A stretch of DNA of 64,000 bases from Gordius sp. MW1 (taxonomy: Eukaryota > Nematomorpha > Gordioida > Gordea > Gordiidae): NCBI GenBank assembly GCA_964036665.1, contig OZ038529.1, positions 7,238,501-7,302,500 on the forward strand. The letters are read 5' to 3'. The position numbers and the translations under genes are program-made. Under the pieces are notes generated by a model that was not told the DNA's origin, did not search any database, and was given only the letters and a program-made list of their open reading frames with translations. Below are positions 1-9,189 of the stretch, piece after piece. Position 1 is the first letter of the stretch; every line of letters starts with the position of its first letter.

Positions 1-185
1 ATCGATACGATGGAGGGAAATTTTTATGGGGGAGTAATGTAATTTATGCAAATACTATCTACCTAATTGGCAATGACCTTGAGCGTCTGAATTGCAATAC
101 AATGTTAATTGATTGTTTATTGTTCTTAAATTGAATGTAAACGTGTTATTGAAATTACCAACGGTTACTTTTTGTCTTACCACAG

Positions 186-855
186 CCAGCTCCAGGGCAA
201 ATGTATGCTTGGGGTCCTGGTGGGCCGGCGGGACTTCAATCCGGACAAGGATGTGGACCAAGTGCTCCTGGTAGTTCAGGGGGTCCTGGTGGACCGCAGG
301 CAGGTGGTACAATCCCAGTCGCCGCTGATCCATGTTATCGCCAATACCAAAACGAACAAGATAGAGAACGTCAGGAGCAAGAACGTCAGAGACAAGAGGT
401 GGAACGGCAGAGGCAATAACAACAACAGCAGCTGGGACAACGCTTACCGCCATACAGTCCTGATTCGTTTGGTGGTTTCCCGACTCAACAGCAGCAACCC
501 GGTCGACTAGGCCAACAAATTCCTCAAGAACAACGGGGTTATTCTCAACGAGGCCTAGGCGAGGCGGGATATCGTTATATTGAAAATTTGGGGGCCGCTC
601 AGCGCCCACCACAAGCACAATTCGATCCACGCCAACCGAGACCTTCAGCTCCGGGCCCAGCACAAGAGGCCTATGATCGACAAAAACAAATTTACGAACC
701 GGCGGAAAGGCAACAACAAGCCGCAGGTCAGCAACAACCCGGGGCACCAGGTTATAAAGGAGATGGGAGACCTGGATCTCCTCAAGCCGCTGTAGCTGCC
801 GCTGCGGCAGCAGCTGCAGCAGCAGGGAGACAACCCCAACAACCAGTTGCCTCTG
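186..855 (+). CDS. Collagen-like Gly/Pro/Gln-rich exon with an internal TAA
   Basis: The exon is bounded by a good acceptor (pyrimidine-rich tract ending CCACAG at 185) and a donor (GTAATAAT from 856). It enters in phase 0 and leaves in phase 1. The reading frame encodes Gly-Pro-rich segments (GPGGPAG, GGPGGPQAGG), then a charged Gln/Arg/Glu stretch, poly-Gln, a collagen-like GAPGYKGDGRPGSP segment and a poly-Ala run. The frame is open throughout except for one TAA at 417-419 inside a run of Gln codons, which looks like a CAA to TAA change. Composition suggests an extracellular or structural protein. No catalytic domain is seen. It may be the upstream exon of the Kunitz gene at 24.8 kb, because the splice phases agree. 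It could be a pseudogene because of the stop. Confidence 0.6.
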
Positions 856-1025
856 GTAATAATTTATTCGCCAATTTATTTACATTTTACTTAGTACAAA
901 ATCTTATGAGTTTTAAAATTACCATAAGACTTTATTTATTCAATCTTTGAAGGAACTTCCATTGTTTGTATATCAAATTTTACAAGTATTAAGTCACCTT
1001 TTTTACTAAAAGTGCCTTTTGAAAA

Positions 1026-1245
1026 ACTTTATCTTATATATAAAAATGAGACTATGTGTGTATGTAAGCATGCCGCCACAAATTTTGGAGAACAACCAGA
1101 CCGATTTGGCTCAAAATTTCACAGTTTATTCTCCACACTCCGGAGCATGTTTTAAGATATGTTCGAGCCAAATCGGTCCAGTAGTTTTTGAGATATTGGG
1201 TTTTATACTCCCTCCCCCCCCCCCGGCTACGCCCATGTTACTATG
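1026..1245. repeat. Dispersed repeat with a 14-bp stem hairpin
   Basis: A GT-rich microsatellite edge is followed by an inverted repeat, GACCGATTTGGCTC at 1099-1112 and its complement at 1165-1178, then a C-tract. The same hairpin core recurs at about 53440-53557 and 58912-59110, so it is a dispersed element end and not a gene. The 75-codon open frame here is spurious. Confidence 0.6.
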
Positions 1246-1778
1246 AATAATTATAGTTCAGGATAATTCTGGCTTTCATGGGATTAGCCAAGATTGGAAA
1301 TTAGAGGGGGGCAATAATGATTTTAGGGAGGGGCAAAAGGATCATTTTTGGAAATTTTAGCCATAATTTTAATATATTTCAACAACATACAGTGATACTG
1401 CAAAATGCAAAAATATCTTTCATATATAAAAAGGGCTGAAGTATTCTATTTATTAAGATATCAGCAATAATATTTGGCCCCGCACGTTGCTGGATGTATT
1501 CGAATGAGTGGTAAATGCGAGGATTAGCACATGCTCATGTTTTTTTGCTTATTTTTCATGTCAATTATTATTATTATAGGACGGTCGCGTCCCCTCCTGC
1601 GTGGCTAAATAAATTAAAAAAATCTAATTTTGTCATTTTTTGCGTGTTAAATAAGGAGATAAATGAAAATACTTTTAACAAAGTGCAAATAAATGTTGAT
1701 ATATCTCAGTTCTTCAAACATTATTAAGTTCAGAATAAAAAGTTTTATTCAGAAACAAATAATTATAATTATTATATT
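1246..1778. other. Intergenic repeat debris, no gene seen
   Basis: Holds a poly-G-type MITE remnant (about 1255-1390, with an internal TTTTAGCCATAATTTT shared with copies at 39.7, 43.4 and 46.1 kb) and, at 1560-1620, the left part of a dispersed repeat (CGTGGCTAAATAAATT motif, reverse orientation) that also occurs at 51.3, 54.0 and 62.0 kb. The right part of that repeat lies beyond the gypsy element at 7880-7960, so gypsy copy 1 split it. Confidence 0.5.
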
Positions 1779-1782
1779 GTTT

Positions 1783-2312
1783 CTATCAATATCTGAAAAA
1801 TACCTTAATTAAATATATATACGATAATACTAATCACCACTAACAATGCCTTGAAAATACTTTAATATATATATATGCGATAATACTAACAATGACTTAA
1901 AAAAACTTTATTACCCTATAATATACTTACATATAAATCCCGAATATAGTATAATACAAGAAAGTTAAAAGGGATATAATTTACAAACGTTTACAAAATG
2001 AGTGTGGCGAATGAGTATCCAAAATAGAAATGTATGGAGAGAGAGTTACACTTTCAAAATGGGGAAAAAGATAAGTGATGCGGGTAAAAAGGAAGAGTGT
2101 GTATATGCTTGTTGTCTTCTATCTTTTATATCACGCTGGCGTCAACAACACAACAACATCAATACCAATAGTGTTCCTCCAACATCAATACCAATAGTGT
2201 TCCCCCATCAACATATAACGCGCATCCATAAGTGCATTGACGTGCTTGACGTATAGCGCGCACCAATAAGTGAATTGATAAACGTCGAAGAATTGATACG
2301 GCGAGTATCACA
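1783..2312 (-). repeat. 3' LTR of gypsy copy 1
   Basis: Nearly identical to 7315-7841, differing by scattered substitutions and short indels (for example in the AT-rich start). The 84-codon open frame present in both LTRs at the same place is a by-product of the duplication and has no recognisable domain. Confidence 0.93.
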
Positions 2313-2326
2313 CCATCCCCTTTAAG
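2313..2326 (-). other. Polypurine tract of gypsy copy 1
   Basis: On the minus strand the sequence just upstream of the 3' LTR reads TTAAAGGGGATGG and abuts the LTR's TGTG. This is the position and composition of the plus-strand primer (PPT) of LTR retroelements. The same tract precedes the LTR of copy 2 at 19924-19936. Confidence 0.8.
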
Positions 2327-2427
2327 AAGGACCCCAAAGAGGACAGGAGCGGGGAGTCAAAAAAAATCTAGCGGGCCGTAAAGTACGGGAACGGCCTCCC
2401 CGATAGACGTCATTGGGATTGCACTTG

Positions 2428-3045
2428 CTACCCATTATTGCCGTCTGGCTGACCCCCTCGCCTCGATTCTCGCACCGCCTGATCATATTCTAACAGCGAT
2501 ACCGTCGCCCTCGGCGCCAGTACCGCGTCTGTATTCACGACCTCGGGTGGGTCGAGTTGCATCGCTACATTGACGCCACCCTCACCCACGCCGGCGTTTA
2601 CAGACTCAATCGTCAAGACACTAAGTGCCCCCAGCGGTGTAACCGTTGTACCTACACACCCCGCCCTTCGATGCCGGCGTTGGCACGAACTACACCACCT
2701 TCGGGCCAACCTGCGTCGCCCTCCGCTCGCCGCCGCCGGGGCAATCACCGTGCCCTCTCGGACCGGACGAACCGGCGGAAGGACTTCTCTGGGATTCCTC
2801 CGAACCCCAGCAGTCGAGATACCGCTGTCCCCAGCGCGTCCTCCTCGACTGATTCTACCACCTCGTCCTCTATTCCCGGGCTGCGGGGCACCGCCATGGG
2901 AATACCTTCGTTCGTGGAAGTTAACCATATGAGGGATACCGTCCTGGCCCACCACGAACGATACATAAAGGTCCGTTGGAGTGTACAGTGGCTCGATAAT
3001 TTCCACCTCCACCCTGAACCGGCACCATGATGCGATAATGTCCAT
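2428..3045 (-). CDS. Gypsy copy 1 accessory ORF downstream of integrase
   Basis: A 205-codon ORF starting MDIIASWC about 50 nt after the integrase stop and ending about 115 nt before the 3' LTR. It has a hydrophobic/charged N-terminal part (about residues 1-50), an Arg/Gly-rich middle with RGRGGRISRGGRAG (about 58-75), and a basic stretch with RRCSS-like clusters. No transmembrane segment or signal peptide is evident, so it does not look like an envelope gene. The RG-rich part would fit nucleic-acid binding. A homologous ORF with the same start lies at the same place in copy 2 (20075-20494), which argues it belongs to the element family. Function unknown. Confidence 0.6.
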   Translation of the reverse strand: MDIIASWCRFRVEVEIIEPLYTPTDLYVSFVVGQDGIPHMVNFHERRYSHGGAPQPGNRGRGGRISRGGRAGDSGISTAGVRRNPREVLPPVRPVREGTVIAPAAASGGRRRLARRWCSSCQRRHRRAGCVGTTVTPLGALSVLTIESVNAGVGEGGVNVAMQLDPPEVVNTDAVLAPRATVSLLEYDQAVRESRRGGQPDGNNG

Positions 3046-3095
3046 CTAATGCACAATAATAAATATGTATATTATCGCATATCAAAAATAACCCA

Positions 3096-4628
3096 TTAAA
3101 ATCGCAACCGTAATTGCTCCTCGTGTCTAACCGTGCGGTTATTAGAGCCTGTAAACTCAACCTCGTAGGCTTTTGAGCCCACGTGGGATTTCACCACAGC
3201 TTCCAACCACCGTTCGGTTCCACGATACACGCGAGCCCAAACTAAGTTACCAACTTCATACCGACTGTGAGCGGACTCGCTAGTTGTTAAACCGGCGTCC
3301 ACCCACACATCGATCGGTACGCGAGGTAATCTATTTAAAAATATCTTACTAACAGGAGCGCGACACGGAAAGCGAGCGGACGCATTATGTAATAACCTAT
3401 ACATCCATATGCCGTCCTTCTCTACCTTCTCATTTTTCAACCATTTCTTAACGATTGCAACATGTCGCTCCGCCAACCCGTTAGAACTTGGGTGATATGG
3501 AGGTGTTAATAAATGCAGTATACCCCATTTACCGCAAAACACCTTAAACTCGGCGCTAGTAAAGGCAGTACCGTTATCGGATACTATATACCTCGGGATA
3601 CCATAAGCGCCCATTAAATTCTTTAAAAAATCAATAACCACCCCGGTAGACTTCGTGACGCGTTGAAATTCAACCCAACTTGAAGCCGCGTCCACCAGTA
3701 ACAGATATTGTTTTGAATCAAAATCGAAAAAGTCTAGATGTACCCGGTCCCAAACATTTTGAGCCCGCAGCCACCTAGCTTGTTTATCATGCTTGGGTAT
3801 GCACGCATTTTTACTACACGCAGTGCATCTACGCCCATACATGCCAATATCAGCGCCCATTTTAGGCCACCAAACATAATTACGCGCCATTGCTTTCATT
3901 TTAGACGCGCCGCTATGTCCAGCATGCAATAATTCCAACACTTGTGGTCGCAACGCCCGTGGAATCACTATGCGCTCGCCTCGTAGTACAACTCCATTGT
4001 CAAGATAGAGTTCGTTAACCACGCTGCGATAACACCTAGCGACCTCCTCGATTGTCGCCTGACCATTTAAGTATTTTGTAACCCCATGCAACTCCTCGTC
4101 TTTGTCTACCTCCTCCTTAAGGTTAACTGACGGAAAAGCTTGAGTTACAACATTAATTAAATAATTCTCACCCTCTAGTTCCTCCTTAGGTACCGCTTCA
4201 TCGCTCTCACCTAAGCGCGATAATGTGTCTGGTACATAGTTCGTCGCACCCTTTTTGTACTCCAAGGTTACGTCAAAGTTACCTAAGACCAACAACCATT
4301 TTTGTAACCTAGGGCTTAGCAACAAACTACCATTACACTTCGCAAAAAGAGGAACCAGTGGTTTATGGTCGGTAAAGATTTTAAACTTACGACCAATAAG
4401 ATACTCACGACATTTATTCAACGCAAACACTACAGCCAAAGCTTCCTTTTCTGTTACAGAATAATTAAGCTCTGCCGCCGTCAATTTACGCGGAAAAAAT
4501 AGTATCGGCCGCTCTATTCCTTTAATAATATGAAAGAGCATGCCACCTATACCGCTATTCGACGCGTCAACCGCCAACCCTATGGGAAGGTTACGATTAA
4601 AACACAGGGAGCTGCTACCTCCGAGCAA
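3096..4628 (-). pseudogene. pol: Gypsy copy 1 pol, RNase H and integrase part
   Basis: Order seen: RNase H-like segment (LAVDASNSGIGGML, TEKEALAVVFALNKC, FTDHKPLVPLF), the H2C2 zinc-binding module (LHAGHSGASKMK..MYGRRCTAC), and the integrase core with the first Asp in HLDFF, VSDNGTAFTSAEF for the second, and Glu in GLAERHVAIVKKW. A C-terminal GPY-like region with EVGNLVWARVY follows. Integrase inserts the cDNA and RNase H removes the RNA template. The first codons of this frame come from the other side of a 103-nt deletion: copy 2 has the missing stretch at 22049-22151, and its loss shifts the frame between RT and RNase H here. Confidence 0.9.
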
Positions 4629-5041
4629 TGCGGTATAAACTTGCGATAATAATTAACAGACCCCATGAAAGACAAAACCTCTTTCTTGTTAGTTGGAGCT
4701 CGTATTTTTAAAATCGCAGCCACATTACTACCCAGAGGGCGTATTTTCCCACATGCAATAACGTGCCCTAAGAATGTCACTTCTGTCACTCCGATCATGC
4801 ATTTTTTCATAGTTAGACGTAATCCCCTTTCCTGGATGCGCTTAAGAACTGACTCTAAACGCGAATCGTGTTCTTGCATTGTAGTGCCAACAATCAGCAC
4901 ATCATCCAGGTAAAAGAATACACCGTCCAAACCCTGAAAAACGGAGGCCATAGTTTTCTGGAACACCGCCGCAGAAATACTAAGCCCAAACGGCAAGCGA
5001 TTAAATGCAAACAACCCCAAAGGAGTATTTATCGTCATCAA
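4580..5041 (-). pseudogene. pol: Gypsy copy 1 pol, second half of reverse transcriptase
   Basis: Contains the RT active-site region: FNRLPFGLSISAAVFQ (fingers/palm), then GVFFYLDDVLIVG with the catalytic YLDD, followed by the thumb (GLRLTMKKC, VTFLGHVI) and the start of the connection (VNYYRKFIPHCSEVAAP). The frame ends prematurely where the 103-nt deletion begins. Upstream it is separated from the first RT half by an in-frame TAA at about 5075; copy 2 has a Tyr codon at that position. Confidence 0.9.
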
Positions 5042-5074
5042 CCGCGCCGAACGAGCTCTTAATTTAATTTGTAA

Positions 5075-6058
5075 TTATGCGGACCTCAGATCAAGCTTTG
5101 TAAAGAAACATGCATTATTCAGGTTCGCTAAAATTTCCTCCACCCGCGGCATTGGGTACTTAATTTCCACCAACCACGGATTAAGCGTAACCCTAAAATC
5201 AATACAAAGCCGCAAAGACCCGTCGACTTTCTTAACTGGAACCAGAGGAGTCGCCCACTCACTATAATCAACAGGCGTAACGATCCCCTGTTCCGTCCAG
5301 TCCCGCAGAACCGCATTTACCTCGTCCCGCCATATGAACGGGATGCGCCTACTTGGACAAAATTTGGGATAAGCCCCACGTTTGAGTCTCACCTCATATT
5401 CATAACCCTTCAAACACCCTAATCCTTCAGCAAAAACTGAAGCGTAGCTCCCGACTAAATTACGCAAATTTAATTGCCATCTACCCAGGTCGCCGAAATA
5501 AATCAACACGTCCGTAGACGTCGCACCCGTAGGCACCACATCAGAAGGTGTACCGACGCTTAGCGTCGAAAAAGGTTTCACGACTAAAGTCGTATTTTCG
5601 ACACTACTCGGGAGCTCAATATTACATATCATTGCCTCCCTACCTGGGCTAGACTTCCTACCAGGAGCTACCAAACATTTAGAGGTCGTTTCTATTAATG
5701 AGTTACAGAGACCAAACCATTTAACACGCGGGCCTATCACCTGCAGCCAATCCCAACCCATTAAAGGATCGATTCTAGCCGCTGTTAAATATAATACCAA
5801 TGTCCAGCGCGCGTCACCAGCCGCCACCTCTACGCTGGCTTTACCCACTAACTCTACCGCCGCGCCATCTAATTGGCGGGCATTAAAGAAAGGTCGGGCA
5901 ATTTTTTTATTAGGCCATCGGGTATTAAAATGTGAAAAGGACATTAAAGTTACACAAGCCCCAGAGTCAAGGAAAAAATTAATTAACGCACCGTCCACCC
6001 ACACTTTCGCCGTGGGCAGTCGAGTACCAAACAATAAATGGGGAATGGAGCTTGTCAA
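5075..6058 (-). pseudogene. pol: Gypsy copy 1 pol, protease and first half of RT
   Basis: Starts with a retropepsin-like aspartic protease: FFLDSGACVTLMS carries the catalytic D-S-G, and LMGWDWL corresponds to the conserved region after the protease. RT begins around residue 230: WATPLVPVKKVDGSLRLCIDF and KYPMPRVEEILANL are typical fingers motifs, and FFTKLDLRSA carries the first catalytic Asp. The frame then stops at a TAA (5075-5077) where copy 2 has Tyr. The stop removes the rest of RT from this frame, so this copy cannot make a full polymerase without readthrough. Confidence 0.9.
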
Positions 6059-6106
6059 ATTAAAATTTACGTTAGAGTTGTATGAGCTAGGAACGCTAAC
6101 ATATAG

Positions 6107-6811
6107 TCAACGCCCTACAGCCCCTGAGCTAGCCTGCATCGGTGTCAAGCTAGTTCCACATGCCAAACAGTCATTTTTACTACCGTCCTCCCTCAACACC
6201 GTCTCCGCGGCATGCACACAATTCGCCACAGGAGTATTAAAATTATTACCCCTATAATTTCCTTCATTAAAATCATTAAACGTTGATGGCACATTGCCAA
6301 AATTATTACCCCTACAATTTCTTTCATTAAACGCATTAAATCTAACCGCAGCATTACCAGATGGCGCATTGCCAAAATTATTACTTCTAACGTTTCCTTC
6401 GTTAAACGCATTAAATCTAACCGCAGCATTACTAGAAGGCGCATTGCCAAAATTATTACTTCTAACGTTTCCTTCGTTAAACTCATTAAATCTAACCGCA
6501 GCATTACCAGAATTACCACTATCCCTATTATCATAATTAAATCTATTCCCTTTGCCTCTAAAGTTTCTACCGCCTCCTCTTCTATTACAAAACCTTACCA
6601 CATGTGGACCACCACAATTAAAACATTTAATACCCTTACTTACCACGTTAACTTTAGCTCCCCGTTGCATTATTTTATACCACACAAACATTAAACTAAC
6701 TATCAATAACACAACCACCCAGTTAGTTTTACACACATTTAAGTAAAAACTAATATCAATAAATTGCCTGGGCTCTTCAAAAAAAAACATCATAATAAAC
6801 AAATAAACCAA
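6107..6811 (-). CDS. gag: Gypsy copy 1 nucleocapsid-like Gag fragment with Asn-rich repeats
   Basis: A zinc knuckle CFNCGGPHVVRFC (C-x2-C-x3-H-x4-C, one residue shorter than the usual CCHC spacing) is followed by an RGGGRNFRGKG basic stretch, then about four imperfect repeats of 24-27 residues built on NAAVRFNAFNEGN..SNNFGNAP. A CLACG motif lies near the end. The knuckle would bind element RNA in the virus-like particle. The first 60 residues are hydrophobic and AT-rich and do not look like a capsid domain, so the capsid part of gag appears lost or replaced upstream (6812-7314 is AT-rich with no coding signal). The frame ends about 50 nt before the protease frame. Confidence 0.75.
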   Translation of the reverse strand: MVYLFIMMFFFEEPRQFIDISFYLNVCKTNWVVVLLIVSLMFVWYKIMQRGAKVNVVSKGIKCFNCGGPHVVRFCNRRGGGRNFRGKGNRFNYDNRDSGNSGNAAVRFNEFNEGNVRSNNFGNAPSSNAAVRFNAFNEGNVRSNNFGNAPSGNAAVRFNAFNERNCRGNNFGNVPSTFNDFNEGNYRGNNFNTPVANCVHAAETVLREDGSKNDCLACGTSLTPMQASSGAVGR

Positions 6812-7296
6812 CTAAAATGCACAAGTATCTTCGGCAAAAATACACTCTAAAATAAAACCAATTAATTTAAATTTGCGAAAAAACACTATAAATCTACCAT
6901 ATAATATACATTACGTGCAAAAAAAACCGTAAAGTAAACGTATAAACCAAAATGTTTAAATCAAAGAAGTATCCACAATAAATCTCTCCAATATAAACGT
7001 AAAATTATATATATTAAATGTAATAATTCTACGCAACACAAATAAATGTAAAAATATTCACCCAACACAAATTATATCGCATCAAACCAAGCAAAATCCA
7101 AAATTATAAAATTAATTTCACCAAAAGATTTTATCAATAACTTAATCAGTATATCGCAAATTCTAAGCAATCGTTCTAATAAACACAATATTAAAATTCT
7201 AATGATATATATTCTAAAATATTTGATCGTAAAAATAAAATACACAATTAGGAATATGAATATTAAAAATGAAAAATTGTTCATAAATATTCATGC

Positions 7297-7314
7297 AAGA
7301 TTACGCTATCACCA
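7297..7314 (-). other. Putative tRNA primer binding site of gypsy copy 1
   Basis: Directly inside the 5' LTR, the element strand reads TGGTGATAGCGTAATCTT. It begins with TGG, the complement of a tRNA CCA 3' end, and lies where minus-strand synthesis should be primed. I do not recognise which tRNA it matches. Confidence 0.6.
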
Positions 7315-7841
7315 CTATCAATATTTGAAAAATACCTTAATTAAATATATATACGATAATACTGATCACCACTAACAATGCCTTGAAAATACTTAATATA
7401 TATATGTGATAATACTAACAATGACTTAAAAAAACCTTATTACCCTATAATATACTTACATATAAATCCCGAATATAGTATAATACAAGAAAGTTAAAAG
7501 GGATATAATTTTCAAACGTTTACAAAATGAGTGTGGCGAATGAGTATCCAAAATAGAAATGTATGGAGAGAGAGTTACACTTTCAAAATGGGGAAAAAGA
7601 TAAGTGATGCGGGTAAAAAGGAAGAGTGTGTATATGCTTGTTGTCTTCTATCTTTTATATCACGCTGGCGTCAACAACACAACAACATCAATACCAATAG
7701 TGTTCCTCCAACATCAATACCAATAGTGTTCCCCCATCAACATATAACGCGCATCCATAAGTGCATTGACGTGCTTGACGTATAGCGCGCACCAATAAGT
7801 GAATTGATATACGTCGAAGAATTGATACGGCGAGTACCACA
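7315..7841 (-). repeat. 5' LTR of gypsy copy 1
   Basis: Partner of 1783-2312. In element orientation it starts TGTGGTACTCGCCG and ends ATTGATAG, followed by the primer binding site. The outer flank is GTTT, matching the target duplication on the other side. Confidence 0.93.
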
Positions 7842-7845
7842 GTTT

Positions 7846-8273
7846 CTTAATTACAAAAAAATAAAAAAAAAATTTGAAGGGCCTGGGGGCCTATAAGATG
7901 ATATATATTCTGCTAATACACCCGGGTAAATGGCAAAACAACGTTTGCCGGGTTCATCTAGCTAGTGTTTTATAAAAATAATAAATGATTAATACCATTC
8001 CTGCTCCCTTTTTAAAAACTTGAGAAGATCATTTAATTGATGCACAACATGATATTAAATAAAATCTTATCTATCTATATAAATAAAGTTTTGAATAAAA
8101 CTAATGTTGTCATTTCATTAGGATCGACAAAATTTCCATTAGTTTTTATATACGTTTGTATCAGCATTTCGATCAAAAAATCCTAGGTCTAAACAGGAAC
8201 TTTCCGCTGATTTTTTGCGACTGGGATGTCAATAAATTAATTTTTTTCTGAATCTCACGAGTCTTATCTATTT
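7846..8273. repeat. Right part of a dispersed repeat split by gypsy copy 1
   Basis: At 7880-7960 there is a reverse copy of the motif CCCGGGTAAATGGCAAAAC..TTTGCCGGG, which can pair as GGCAAA/TTTGCC. Forward copies lie at 51139-51200, 53815-53880 and 61803-61866. No gene is visible in the remainder to 8273. Confidence 0.55.
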
Positions 8274-8281
8274 ATCCAGAG

Positions 8282-8472
8282 TAGTGTTGTTAAAACGGCT
8301 GGGTTTTGTTTGGTCGACTTAACATAAACAGATCAAAGGTTTTTTGGTCTATTTTTCTTAGTCGACCGACCTTTAAGCTTAGTCGAAATTTAAAAATCAG
8401 ACCATAAGCGACCATTAGTCTTAGTAAAACCAAAGGTCGACCAAACAAAACCCAGCCGTTTTGACAACACTA
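8282..8472. mobile_element. hAT-type MITE, 191 bp
   Basis: Terminal inverted repeats of nearly 40 bp begin TAGTGTTGT and continue AAAACGGCTGGGTTTTGT on both sides. The flanking 8-bp target duplication is ATCCAGAG (8274-8281) and ATCCACAG (8473-8480), with one mismatch. No coding capacity. The first 20 bp of the terminal repeat match the left end of the large foldback element at 13900, so both probably used the same transposase. Confidence 0.88.
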
Positions 8473-8480
8473 ATCCACAG

Positions 8481-9023
8481 ATATGACATTCTCTTCCTCT
8501 TAAAGATCAGACTTTAATATCTTTTAACCTTAGTTATGCATCCCTACTCGCATGTTACCTAGTGATGATATGACCCAAAAGTTAAACACGTTGTAGTTTT
8601 AAAGCAAGATATTAACACTTAAGATTTTACTACATTTTATTAGAATGTTTGAGTCCAATTCGAACCTGTAAAATCGATTAGGGTGTAAGTCAAATTTGGT
8701 TATGCTGATTTATTAATTAAACTAAAATAAACATTATAACGTATGGAAATACACAAAAAAATAGTTTTAGAATCGAAAAACAAACAAACGTTATATATAA
8801 ATATCAAATATCACTAAAAATAAAGTTTGAAGCATTGAATTTGCATCCAAAGCCAGCTTTGGCTGGTAAACTCTCTGCCAATACGCTTAGAGATGTATTC
8901 CTTTTAATAAAAGATAATAATTTAGTGGGAAGAATTGAATTTTCTTAATGACATTTGTATCTAAAAATCAAATTTTATATGAGTTATAAAATTATAATGG
9001 GGTCCAAGAATTAAAGACCAGTA
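8481..9023. other. AT-rich spacer, no gene seen
   Basis: No splice-supported ORF, known repeat or RNA signature is recognised. Confidence 0.4.
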
Positions 9024-9189
9024 CCCATTCAGGACTATCGTCGTATTTATCATACGCAAAATAGACCATTTTTAGTCTATAAATTTATATACTTAAAGGC
9101 CATTTGATATTACGAAACATAGTTTTAATTAAAGCTTAAAATGTGTTCTACCCTCCTAGTGGATCATTTTTATTGTGTTTCGATTTTAA

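Larger units (their letters stand above)
1783..7841 (-). mobile_element. Ty3/gypsy LTR retrotransposon, copy 1 (complete, inactivated)
   Basis: Two near-identical LTRs of about 530 bp (1783-2312 and 7315-7841) flank a minus-strand internal region. The element is bordered by a 4-bp target duplication GTTT (1779-1782 and 7842-7845), as expected for Ty3/gypsy integrases. In element orientation each LTR starts TGTG and ends ATAG. Order of coding parts from the 5' LTR: nucleocapsid-type ORF, protease, reverse transcriptase, RNase H, integrase, then an extra ORF before the 3' LTR. A capsid region is not visible. At least two lesions break pol: a nonsense codon in the RT and a 103-nt deletion relative to copy 2. 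The small LTR differences indicate an insertion that is not brand new. Confidence 0.93.

Noticed and set aside
2002-7785. Identical 84-codon ORFs at 2002-2256 and 7531-7785.
   Set aside because: They lie at the same position of the two LTRs and are duplicates of non-coding terminal sequence. No domain is visible.
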